Assembly: GCF_028368935.1 (NCBI RefSeq) | Contig: NZ_JAQNDK010000001.1 | Location: forward strand, 620,001 to 684,000 | Source: Sorangium aterium | GTDB lineage: Bacteria > Myxococcota_A > Polyangia > Polyangiales > Polyangiaceae | Reading direction: 5' to 3' | Length of the DNA: 64,000 nt | Shown: in pieces, positions 1 to 9,200 of the stretch | Layout: each line of letters begins with the position of its first letter | How positions within the stretch are numbered: position 1 is the stretch's first letter | Notes under the pieces: generated by a model | Databases searched by the model: none | What the model was told of the DNA's origin: nothing | What the model saw: the letters and a program-made list of their open reading frames with translations, nothing else | Translations under genes and position numbers: made by a program

Positions 1-1
1 G

Positions 2-2287
2 GGGCTCTCCGCGGGCGCGAGCGCGCTCGCGTCCGTGTCCACCGGTTGCAGCAGCGAGGCCGAAGGCCCGTGCATCTCCGACGAGCAATTCTTCGCCGAG
101 AAGGTGTGGGTCCCCATCCTCTCGACGAAATGCATCGGCTGCCATAACCCGCAGGGGCAGGCGGCGGAATCCAAGCTGATCCTCGCCGGGAGCAGCGAGG
201 CGGGGTTCCTCGACAAGAACCTCGCGACGTTCAAGTCGCTCGCCGGGCTCGAGCTCGGCGGCGAGTCGTACGTCCTCCTCAAGCCGACGAAGGCCATCGA
301 GCACGGCGGCGGCAAGGTCCTCGCCTCGGACAGCCCCGAGGTCGAGGCGCTCCGGGCGATGGTGGAGCGCACGAAGGAGCCGTCGTCCTGCGAGACGGAC
401 GTCAACGCGTCCTTCGCCGGCGTGGTGATGAGCGGGCCGGTGGAGACGCTCCGCACGGCGAGCCTCGAGCTCGCCGGGCGCCTGCCGACCGAGGCCGAGG
501 AGGAGGCCGTCGCGCAGAGCGGCATGGCCGCGCTGGATCCGATCCTGGACCAGATGCTCACCGAGGAGACGTTCTATGTGCGGCTGAAGGAGATCTACAA
601 CGATCTCTTCCTCACCGATCGTTATCTGAACGGCGAGGAGGCCGTCGATCTGCTGCGGAGCGACGCGTACGATCCGAAGTGGTACAACAGCCTCCCTCAG
701 GATCCGGCGCTGGTCGCGAGGTACGGCGCGCGGGACCTGGAGGACGTCGCCAACAAGCTGAAGAGCTGGACGAACCGGGCCGTCGGCAGGGAGCCGCTCG
801 AGCTCATCGCCTACATCGTGCGGAACGACAGGTCCTTCAAGGAGGTCCTCACCGCGGACTACACGGTCGTGAGCCCCTTCTCCGCCAGGGCGTACGGCGT
901 GACGGCCGAGTTCAAGAACGACGCGGATCCGGACGAGTTCGTCCCGGCGAAGCGCGATCCGATCCCGCTCGCCGGCGTGCTCACCTCCCCCGTCTTCCTG
1001 TCCAGGCACCCGACGACGAACACCAACAGGAACCGCCACCGCGCGAGGATGGTCTATCAGTTCTTCCTCGGCACCGACATCCTGAAGACGGCCGAGCAGC
1101 CGCTCGATCAGACGAAGATCACCGACTTCAACCCGACGATGAACAACGCGGCGTGCACCGTCTGCCACGCCGCCCTGGACCCGCTGTCAGGCGGGTTCCA
1201 CAGCTTCGACTCCGCGGGCCGGTACAAGGAGGACGACACCTGGTACGAGGACATGCGGCCGCCGGGCTTCGGCGCCGAATCGGTGCCGTTCAGCGAGTTC
1301 CCGAGCGCGCTCTCGTGGGTGGCGAAGCGGGTCGCCGACGACCCCCGCTTCGCGCTCTCGGCGGTCTACACGATGTACAGCGGCCTCACCGGGCAACAGC
1401 CGCTCGTCGCGCCGACCAACGAAGATCCGGAGTTCAACGCCAAGTTCCGTGCGTACCTCGCCCAGTACCACGCGTTCAACACGATGGCGCACGACTTCGC
1501 CGACAGCGGCTACAACCTGAAGACGGTCGTCAAGGCCATCGTCAAGAGCCCCTATTTCCGGGCGCGCAACGTGGCGCAGGCGTCCCGGGGCGAGGCGCTC
1601 ACGCAGCTCGGCGGCACGCGGTTCCTCGGGCCCGAGCAGCTGCACCGGAAGATCTGGGCGGTGACGGGGTACCCGTGGCGCCCGCGGGCGTTCGAGGACG
1701 ACGGCGTCCGCTACGACTTCCTGCTCCGGCGCGACGCCTACCGCATGCTGTACGGCGGCATCGACTCGCAGGACGTGATCCAGCGGATCACGGAGCCGAA
1801 CGGGATCATGGCCAACATCGCCGACCGGATGGCGAACGAGATGGCGTGCATCGCGGTGCCGCGCGATCTCTACCTGCCGCAGGAGGAGCGGCTCCTCTTC
1901 CCGTACGTCGAGACGACGTTCGAGCCGCGGGACACGAACGACTTCGACGTGCTGCCGGCCGTCGAGGGGATCAAGCAGAACATCCAGTACCTGCACAAGC
2001 GGGTGCTGGGCGAGTCGCTCGAGCTCGGTGATCCCGAGATCGAGCGGACGTACAAGGTCTTCCTCGAGACGTGGGAGGAGGGCAAGGCGGGCATGGCGAA
2101 GCCGGAGGGCGAGGAGGGCCGGCTCTCGAAATCGCTGCCCGGCCCCTGCCAGGTGCACAACGACTACTGGACTCGAGAGGGGCTCCCCGACGATCAGAAG
2201 CTCACGCGCGACGAGAACTACACGATCCGCGCGTGGATGAGCGTCATGACCTATCTCCTTTCGGACTTCAGGTTTCTTTACCAGTAG
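2..2287 (+). CDS. c-type-cytochrome-like lipoprotein, DUF1588 type (5' end outside window)
   Basis: The reading frame is open back to base 2, so the true start lies outside the window. The GTG at 35 is not the likely start: the residues before it (GLSAGASALASVSTGC) look like the end of a lipoprotein signal peptide with the lipobox STGC, which would put the protein in the outer membrane or periplasm. Two heme-binding CxxCH motifs are visible: CIGCH near residue 33 and CTVCH near residue 377 (numbered from GTG 35). The second sits in a segment of the form CxxCH...DPLSGGF...FDSAGRY, typical of the DUF1588-like domain of large planctomycete and myxobacterial cytochromes. Such genes are usually followed by a DUF1501 or DUF1552 gene, as here, 8 bases downstream. 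The substrate is unknown. Family assignment is moderately sure. Confidence 0.75.
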   Translation, partial: GLSAGASALASVSTGCSSEAEGPCISDEQFFAEKVWVPILSTKCIGCHNPQGQAAESKLILAGSSEAGFLDKNLATFKSLAGLELGGESYVLLKPTKAIEHGGGKVLASDSPEVEALRAMVERTKEPSSCETDVNASFAGVVMSGPVETLRTASLELAGRLPTEAEEEAVAQSGMAALDPILDQMLTEETFYVRLKEIYNDLFLTDRYLNGEEAVDLLRSDAYDPKWYNSLPQDPALVARYGARDLEDVANKLKSWTNRAVGREPLELIAYIVRNDRSFKEVLTADYTVVSPFSARAYGVTAEFKNDADPDEFVPAKRDPIPLAGVLTSPVFLSRHPTTNTNRNRHRARMVYQFFLGTDILKTAEQPLDQTKITDFNPTMNNAACTVCHAALDPLSGGFHSFDSAGRYKEDDTWYEDMRPPGFGAESVPFSEFPSALSWVAKRVADDPRFALSAVYTMYSGLTGQQPLVAPTNEDPEFNAKFRAYLAQYHAFNTMAHDFADSGYNLKTVVKAIVKSPYFRARNVAQASRGEALTQLGGTRFLGPEQLHRKIWAVTGYPWRPRAFEDDGVRYDFLLRRDAYRMLYGGIDSQDVIQRITEPNGIMANIADRMANEMACIAVPRDLYLPQEERLLFPYVETTFEPRDTNDFDVLPAVEGIKQNIQYLHKRVLGESLELGDPEIERTYKVFLETWEEGKAGMAKPEGEEGRLSKSLPGPCQVHNDYWTREGLPDDQKLTRDENYTIRAWMSVMTYLLSDFRFLYQ

Positions 2288-2295
2288 GAGCAGCC

Positions 2296-3570
2296 ATGGA
2301 ACGTCGAGATTTCCTCAAACTGGCATCTATGGCGGGCCTCGGCGTCGTCGCAGGGGGCGTGCTGTCCAGGGACGCCGCCGCGGCCGGCCCCTACGAGGGC
2401 CCGCTCTGGGTCCACATCCACGCGAGCGGCGGCTGGGACCCGACGAGCCTCTGCGATCCCAAGGGCGCGTTGGACGAAGAGGAGCAGAAGACCCGGCAAG
2501 CGATGAACCGCAGCTACCTGCGCGAGGCGATCGGGACCGCCGGCAACCTCAAGTACGCGCCGGTCGGCGGCAACGACGCGTTCTTCAAGAAGCATTACAG
2601 CAAGCTGCTCGTCATCAACGGCATCGACACCGGGACGAACAGCCACGACGCCGGCGTCCGCAACACGTGGTGCGGCACGCTCCGCGAGGGCAAACCGGGC
2701 TTCGCGGCGCTCGTGGCCGGCGTCCACGGCGGTTCGTTGCCGATGGGGTTCATCAGCAACGGCGGCTACGACGCGACGGCGAACGTCGTGGCCGTCACCC
2801 GCATACCCGACACCGGCCTCCTGCAGCGGCTCGCCTATCCGAACAGGATCGATCCGGGGAACGAAGAGAACCGCGAGCAGTACCACACCGACGCCACGAT
2901 GACGCGGATCCTCGAGGCGCGGCAGGCGCGGCACGCGGCGAAGCTCGAGCAGCAGCGGCTGCCCCACGTCAAGCAGGCGATGAGCACGCTCTTCACGTCG
3001 CGCGTCGGGCAGAACGAGCTCAAGCAGCTCATCCAGTACCTGCCCGCCGAGTTCGAGCAGGCCTCGCTGCGGCGGCAAGCGCAGGTCGCGCTCGCGGCCT
3101 ACCGCGCCGGCATCTGCGTGAGCGCCAACCTGTCGGTGGGCGGGTTCGACACGCACGGGAACCACGACGACAACCACATCCCGCGGCTCGACCAGATCTG
3201 CGACGGGATCGACTTCATCCTGACCGCCGCGGAGGAGCAGGGCCTCGCGGACCGGATCGTCCTCGTCGTGGGCTCGGACTTCGGGCGGACTCCGGGCTAC
3301 AACGAGGGCAACGGCAAGGACCACTGGAACATCACCAGCATGATCCTGGCCGGCGCAGGCGTCGCGGGGAACCGGGTGATCGGCGCGACGGACGACCGGC
3401 ATAACCCGCTCGATGTCGATCCGGTCACGCTCGAGCCCAAGGAGGGCGGCGTCCGGCTCAAGCCGGGGCACATCCACAAGGCGCTGCGCAAGCTGGCGGG
3501 GATCGCGGACGATCCGCTCGTGGAGCGATTCCCGCTCTCCGAGGAAGAAGACCTGCCCATCTTCGGGTGA
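2296..3570 (+). CDS. Tat-exported DUF1501 family protein
   Basis: The start is ATG 2296, with GGAG 5 bases upstream and 8 bases after the preceding stop; longer upstream frames have no support. The N-terminus MERRDFLKLASMAGLGVVAGG is a twin-arginine signal (RRDFLK followed by a hydrophobic stretch), so the protein is probably exported folded. The mature part (about 395 residues) shows the DUF1501 pattern: an early WVHIHASGGWDPTSLCDP segment, a central SVGGFDTHGNHDDNH segment and a late VVGSDFGRTPGYNEGNGKDH segment. These His/Asp-rich blocks resemble the metal-binding parts of the sulfatase/alkaline-phosphatase fold. DUF1501 proteins are habitually paired with the cytochrome-like protein encoded just upstream. 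The function of the pair is not established. Confidence 0.85.
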   Translation: MERRDFLKLASMAGLGVVAGGVLSRDAAAAGPYEGPLWVHIHASGGWDPTSLCDPKGALDEEEQKTRQAMNRSYLREAIGTAGNLKYAPVGGNDAFFKKHYSKLLVINGIDTGTNSHDAGVRNTWCGTLREGKPGFAALVAGVHGGSLPMGFISNGGYDATANVVAVTRIPDTGLLQRLAYPNRIDPGNEENREQYHTDATMTRILEARQARHAAKLEQQRLPHVKQAMSTLFTSRVGQNELKQLIQYLPAEFEQASLRRQAQVALAAYRAGICVSANLSVGGFDTHGNHDDNHIPRLDQICDGIDFILTAAEEQGLADRIVLVVGSDFGRTPGYNEGNGKDHWNITSMILAGAGVAGNRVIGATDDRHNPLDVDPVTLEPKEGGVRLKPGHIHKALRKLAGIADDPLVERFPLSEEEDLPIFG

Positions 3571-3662
3571 CGTGGCCCGCGGGCGGCGCGCCGCGCCGCA
3601 CCGCCGTCGACGCCATCGTCTGCAGCGCGGGTGAGGAGACGGGATGTCGCCTCGCCCGCCGC

Positions 3663-6239
3663 TCACTCCACCGAGAACGCGATCTCCTCGGCGGCGACCG
3701 CTCCGTCCGCGTCGATGCGGAGCCGGTGCGCGCCGGGGACGAGCGGCCAGTCGAGCGCGAACGGCGGGCCGACCTCGATGGGGCGCCCGTCGAGCACGAA
3801 GCGCACGCGGGGCACGCCCGGAGGGACGTCGGCGCGCAGCCGGATCGCCTGCAGCGAGTTGATCGAGGGGTCGAGGACGAACCGGGCGCCGTCGGGAGGA
3901 TACGCGACGCGGACGCGCGCGCCGGCGCCGGCCAGAGCGGCGCCGGGCGCGCCGTCGAGCCCGGCGAGCGCGCCGCAGAGGGGCGACGCCGACTCGGGCG
4001 CGAGGGGGCGGCCGGCGGCGCGCGCCCACGCGGTGAGCTCCGCGTCGTAGCGCTCGAAGACGCGCTCCTCGACCGCCGCGTCGGGGCAGGCCCCGGCGCG
4101 CAGGCCGTTGCGGCGATCGATGCGCACGGCCTCGTGCATGTCGCACGGCGAGAGCGCCGCGGCGTCGCCGCGCGGCAGGAGCTCGTGGCGGCGGTGCGGG
4201 CACGCGGCGGTAGGCCGCATGCCGGACAGGGCGCAGACCTCGACCTCGGCGAGCTGCTCGGGATCGGGGGGATCGAAGGGGCGCGGCGGCCGGACGCGCG
4301 CGGCGGCGAGCATGGCGTCGCGGAACAGCGGGCCCGCGCCGGTGATGCCGCTGACGCCGCCCATGGGTGAGCCGTCGAAGTTGCCGACCCAGACGGCGAC
4401 GGTGACGTCCGGCGTGAAGCCGACCGCGACGTTGTCGCGGAAGCCCTTCGACGTGCCCGTCTTCGCGGCCACAGGGAACGGGAGCTCGAGCGCGTTGCCC
4501 TCGCCGAACGACGCGAGCCGCGCCCGGTCGTCGGCGAGGATGTCGACGATCACCCGGGCGCGCGCGGCGTCGAGGACACGCACGCCGCGCTCGGGAGGCG
4601 CCGCGGGCGCGTCGCTCTCGCCGCGCGCGGACACGGAAGAGGCCGCTTGCGAGGAGGGCGACGGAGGCGACGAGGGGGCGAACGAGCGCACCGCGCGCAC
4701 CGGCAGGTAAAGGCCTCCCCGCGCGAGCGTGGCGTAGGCGTTCGCGAGGTCGATCAGGCGGACCTCGCCGTCGCCGAGCGCGACGGCGACGCCGTAGCGC
4801 GACGGCTCGCGATCGAGCGAGCGGAGGCCGAGCTCCCGGAGCCGCGCAATGACGCGCTCGGGGCCGAGCGCGGCCGCCGCCCAGACCGCAGGGACGTTGT
4901 AGGAATTGGCGAGCGCATCCCGCAGGCGTACGGGGCCGTGAAAGCGGCCGTCGTAGTTCCGCGGCGCGTAGTTGCCGTCCGCCGTCGGGAACGAGAGCTC
5001 GACGTCGGGAAGGACGGTCGCGGCGGTGAACCCGAGCTGCTCCATGGCGAGCTCGTAGACGAACGGCTTCAGCGCAGAGCCGGGCTGGCGCAGCGCGAGG
5101 ACGCCATCGTTGTGGCCGAGCCCGGCGGCGTCGTCGATGTCGTGCGAGCCGACGTACGCGAGGATCTCGCCGGTCGCGTTCTCGATCACCACCACCGCCG
5201 CCGCGCCGACGTCGCGATCCGAGAGGCCGCGGACGGTCTGCTGCGCGAGGACCTCGATCTCGCGCTGGAGGCCGCGGTCGATCGTCAGGGTGATCGAGGT
5301 CGCCCGGACGAGGGGTGACGCGGCGCCGGGGCCCTCGGCGTGAAGGCCCGCGCCCGGGCCCAGGGCGCCGCCGAGCACGGCGCGGACGAGGTGCGGCGCG
5401 CCGAGGCCGCCCCCCTTCGGGGCGAGCGCGATGGGCTCCGCGCGGGCGCGGGCCACCTCGGCCTCGCCGGCGAGGCCGGCCGCGAGCATGCGATCGAGGA
5501 CGCGGTTCCTGCGGCGCTCGAGCGGCCCGGTGCCGCGTCGCGGGTCGTACAGCGCCGGGCCACGCGGCATGCTGGCGAGCGCGGCGGCCTCGGCGAGCGA
5601 CAGGTCGCGCGTGGGCTTGTCGAAGTAGAAGCGGCTCGCCGCCTCGACCCCGCGCAGGCCCGGGCCGAAAGCGACGCGGTTCAGGTACTGCTCGAGGATC
5701 TCGCGCTTCGAGAGCGACGCCTCGATGCGCAGCGCGAGCGCCGCCTCGCCGAGCTTGCCGCGCGCGGTGCGGGGGCGCGGCACGAGCGTGCGCGCGAGCT
5801 GCTGCGTGATCGTGGACCCGCCCGAGACGACGCGCCGCTCGGCCGCGAGCTGGCCGATGGCGCGCGCGATCGCGATCGGATCGACGCCGGGGTGGCGCGC
5901 GAACCGCTTGTCCTCCGCGGCCAGGAGCGCGCGCTGGATGCGATCGCCGGCCTCGGAGAGCGGAAGCCAGCGCGCGCGCGCGCCGTCTCCAGCGCGCAGC
6001 TCGCGGAGCACCGTGCCGTGGCGGTCGAGGAGGACCGTGGACACGGCGTGGTCCTCGGGCGCCCCGAGCTCGGGGGGCAGCGGCGTGAGCGCCGCGAGGG
6101 CGGCGAGCAGGAGCCACGGCGCGACGGCGAGGGCGAGCGCGATCTGCGCCGCGCGGCGCAGGATCCGCCGCGCGCGCGGGCCGAGCCGCGCAAGCCACCG
6201 CCCTGCGCGACCGGGCCCCGGCGGGGAGGGCGCGTTCAC
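3663..6239 (-). CDS. pbpC: penicillin-binding protein 1C (peptidoglycan glycosyltransferase/transpeptidase)
   Basis: This 858-aa protein polymerises glycan strands and cross-links peptides in the periplasm. There is a basic cytoplasmic start, one membrane anchor (about residues 29-51), then a GT51 glycosyltransferase domain with the catalytic Glu in AAEDKRF (E109) and GGSTITQQLAR. The transpeptidase domain has all three motifs: SALK (S388/K391), SYN (446-448) and KTG (593-595). The last ~90 residues form a beta-sandwich tail ending in a VRFVLDGRPIEV-like segment, as in the BiPBP_C domain that marks PBP1C. The gene begins 3 bases after the stop of the alpha-2-macroglobulin gene, so the two form an operon, the same pairing known in many Gram-negatives (pbpC with yfhM). 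Confidence 0.93.
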   Translation of the reverse strand: MNAPSPPGPGRAGRWLARLGPRARRILRRAAQIALALAVAPWLLLAALAALTPLPPELGAPEDHAVSTVLLDRHGTVLRELRAGDGARARWLPLSEAGDRIQRALLAAEDKRFARHPGVDPIAIARAIGQLAAERRVVSGGSTITQQLARTLVPRPRTARGKLGEAALALRIEASLSKREILEQYLNRVAFGPGLRGVEAASRFYFDKPTRDLSLAEAAALASMPRGPALYDPRRGTGPLERRRNRVLDRMLAAGLAGEAEVARARAEPIALAPKGGGLGAPHLVRAVLGGALGPGAGLHAEGPGAASPLVRATSITLTIDRGLQREIEVLAQQTVRGLSDRDVGAAAVVVIENATGEILAYVGSHDIDDAAGLGHNDGVLALRQPGSALKPFVYELAMEQLGFTAATVLPDVELSFPTADGNYAPRNYDGRFHGPVRLRDALANSYNVPAVWAAAALGPERVIARLRELGLRSLDREPSRYGVAVALGDGEVRLIDLANAYATLARGGLYLPVRAVRSFAPSSPPSPSSQAASSVSARGESDAPAAPPERGVRVLDAARARVIVDILADDRARLASFGEGNALELPFPVAAKTGTSKGFRDNVAVGFTPDVTVAVWVGNFDGSPMGGVSGITGAGPLFRDAMLAAARVRPPRPFDPPDPEQLAEVEVCALSGMRPTAACPHRRHELLPRGDAAALSPCDMHEAVRIDRRNGLRAGACPDAAVEERVFERYDAELTAWARAAGRPLAPESASPLCGALAGLDGAPGAALAGAGARVRVAYPPDGARFVLDPSINSLQAIRLRADVPPGVPRVRFVLDGRPIEVGPPFALDWPLVPGAHRLRIDADGAVAAEEIAFSVE

Positions 6240-6242
6240 GGC

Positions 6243-9200
6243 TCAGCGCGGACGCGGCGCCGCGTCCGGCCCTCGGCTGGAGACCTGGACCGTGACGGCG
6301 CCCGTCCGGCCGAAGACCTCGGGGCTGTACATCTCCTCCGCGCGCGCGGGCGGGACCACGAACGAGCCGAGCGTCGTGGCGCGCGCGAGGTACCGGTACC
6401 GGTACATCCCGGCGGCCATGTGATCGACGAAGAACAGGACGCGATCGTCGCGGATCTCGCGGACGAAGCGGCTCGGGTCGTAGACGCGGCCGGTCGCGCG
6501 CTCGTCGTCCCGATCGACGTCGGCGTCATCCGCCTCGGCCTGAGCCTCGGCCGCGTCGACGTCCAGCGAGCGCGCGGACGTCGCGAGCCGCGCGTCGACC
6601 GCCTCGAGGCCGGCCGGCAGCGGATCGTCGATGACCACGAAGTCGCGCGGAGAGGGCGTCACCACGACGATCTCGCCGAGCACGAGGTCGCCGCCGGCGA
6701 ACGCGACCGACGCGGGGGCCGCGCGCTCGCTCGACGTCGACGCGCCGCCGACGACGGCGGCGAGGTCCTCGGGAGCGAGGGCGCGGAGCGACTTCTCGAC
6801 GAAGAAGCCGCGGTCGAGCGCCGCCGTCGGGAGCTGCTTGCGCGCGTAGCGGAGCCGCGCCTCGTAGAAGAGGCGGCCGCGCCCGTCGACCGCGAACGCG
6901 AGCGGCGCGCCCGCGGCGCTCGCGAGCCGCGCCGCGGGGATCGACGTCTTGACCTGCTCCGTCGTGGGGCCGTGGAACGGCGCGGAGAACAGCTCCGCCT
7001 GCCCCAGGAACACCCGCGCGTCGAAGTCCGGCGCCGTCTTCTCCTGCGCCTTGCGGTACTGATCGAGCGCGAGCAGCGCCCAGGCCGTCTCCTGCGTGCT
7101 GCGCCACGTGCCACCGCGGCGATCCGCGAGCAGCCCCGCCGCGAGCCGCGGCGCGAGCGGGTGCGCCGGCCGCGCCGCCAGCAGCGCGCGCAGCACGAGC
7201 GCCGAGGTGCGGGCCTCGGAGTCCATGAGGACCGCGTACGCGTCGCCGTGGTTGTCGACGGCCCGCGCGACCGGACCGTCGAGGCGCAGCGCGCCCTCGA
7301 GCTCGCGGACGAGCTGATCCACGGAGCCCCTGTCGCTCTTGCCGATCACCATCGCGTGCGCGAGGAGCGCCTTCGAGAAGAGCGGAAGCTTGTCGCGCTC
7401 GTCGAACAGCTGGCTCGCGCGCCCGGGGTCGGGGGCGCCGCTCGCCGCGAGGACGTCGACGAGGAACGGCGCCGTCGCCCGGAGGAGCGGGTCGGCGCCG
7501 GTCCGGTTGAGCTCCTGGCGCAGGTACGACGTCGCGCGCTCCACCGCGTCGGGCGGCACCGCGACCCCGTAGCGCCTGGCCTCGGTGAGGCCCCACAGCG
7601 CGTACGCCGTGGTCCACAGGTCCGCGCCGTCCGACTCGGCGAAGAAGCCGAAGCCCCCGTCCCCGCGCTGGTGCGAGACGATCTCCCGGACCGTCTTGCC
7701 GATGACGGCCGTGAGATCCTTCGGCAGTGCGATCCCGTAGGCCTTCGCGAGATCGCGAAGCGACAGGAGCGGCACCATCCGGCTCGTCAGCTGCTCGGTG
7801 CAGCCGTACGGGTACTCGAGGAGCTGCTCCACGCCGCCGCCGAGGCCCACGAGCGCGGTCGGCGCGAGGCTCACGGTGAGCCCGCCCGTGTCGTCGCGGA
7901 TCGCCGACAGGTCCCCGAGCCGCTCTGCGCTCGCGGTCGTCGTGTCGCCGTAGAGCGCCACGGCCTCCGGCGCCATGGGCGCCTTGATCTCGCGGTTCAC
8001 CTCGACGACGTCCGACGCGCCGCCGCCGGTCGCGCGGAAGCGCAGCGTCGCGGGGCCTGCCCGCGGCGCCGAGAGCGCGAAGCGGACCTCGGCCGACCCG
8101 CCCGGGGCCAGCTCGACCGTGCGCTTGGCGCTGCCCGCGAGCGTCAGCCCCGACGCGGTGACCTCCACCTCGACCGTCGCGGGCTTCCCGAGCCCCTTCG
8201 AGGTCACGACAACCCCCGCGTCGATCGCGTCGCCCGCGCGGAGGAAGCGGGGCAGCGCGGGCCGGGCCATGAGCGGGCGGCTCGCCGTCACCCGGGACTC
8301 GCCGTAGCCGAAGCGATCGTCCTCGGCGGCCACGACCGCCATGACCCGGTACGTCGTGAGCGAGTCCGGCAGCTTGAAGCTCGCGTGCACCTGCCCGGAG
8401 GCGTCGGTGACGAGCGCGGGGTTGTAGTAGGCGCTCTGCCGAAAATCGCGGCGCACGCCCGTGCCGCCCTCGGCGCCGCCGCCGCCCGCGCGCCCCTTGT
8501 CGGCGCCGAGGTCCGCGAACGGGTTGCGCACGCGGGCGAGGGCCTCGCGCGTCTCGATCGTCGCCACCTTCAAGGGGCGCGGCGCGCCGAACACGGGGAT
8601 CGGATCCGGCGTCGTGTACCCCGTCAGCGACAGCACGCCCTCGTCCACGGCGTAGAGGGTGACCTCGGCGCGGGCCGGCTGGCCGGCGCGATCGCGGACG
8701 TCGACGTCCACGCGGATCGGATCGCCGGGGCGCGCGTCCGCCTTGTCGGCGCGGACGCGCACCGCGAGCCGCTGCGCCTCCGGGTTCACGCGGAGCGGGG
8801 CGTAGCCGAGGCGGAACGCCGGCGCGCCGACGTCGGGCCCAGGCACCCCGCCCTTCCCTGGCGCGGGCTGCGGCTTCGTCCGCCCGCGCAGGAGCAGCAC
8901 CGAGACGAAGGCGTTCGGCCGGAGGTCCTCCGTGATCGGGACGTCGATCACGGGCATGGCGCCCGACAGCGTCACCTTCCGGTGCGTGGAGATGCCGGCG
9001 CGCTCGACCGTGACCAGCGCGTCGGCGGACGCGAACGGCGACTTCACGATGAGGCGCGCCGTCTGCCCGATCTCGTAGCTGTCGCGGTCGGGCACGAGGT
9101 CGACCTTGAGCTCGTCGCTGTCGCCGAAGCCCCCGCCGCCCTCGCCGAGCGCATAGACCCCGGCGGCGGCGCCGACGGGGTTGCCGCGGCGGTCCCTGGC

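Noticed and set aside
3583-3594. GCGGCGCGCCGC palindrome between the DUF1501 and pbpC genes as a terminator
   Set aside because: Too short and no T-run on either side; GC palindromes of this size are common here.
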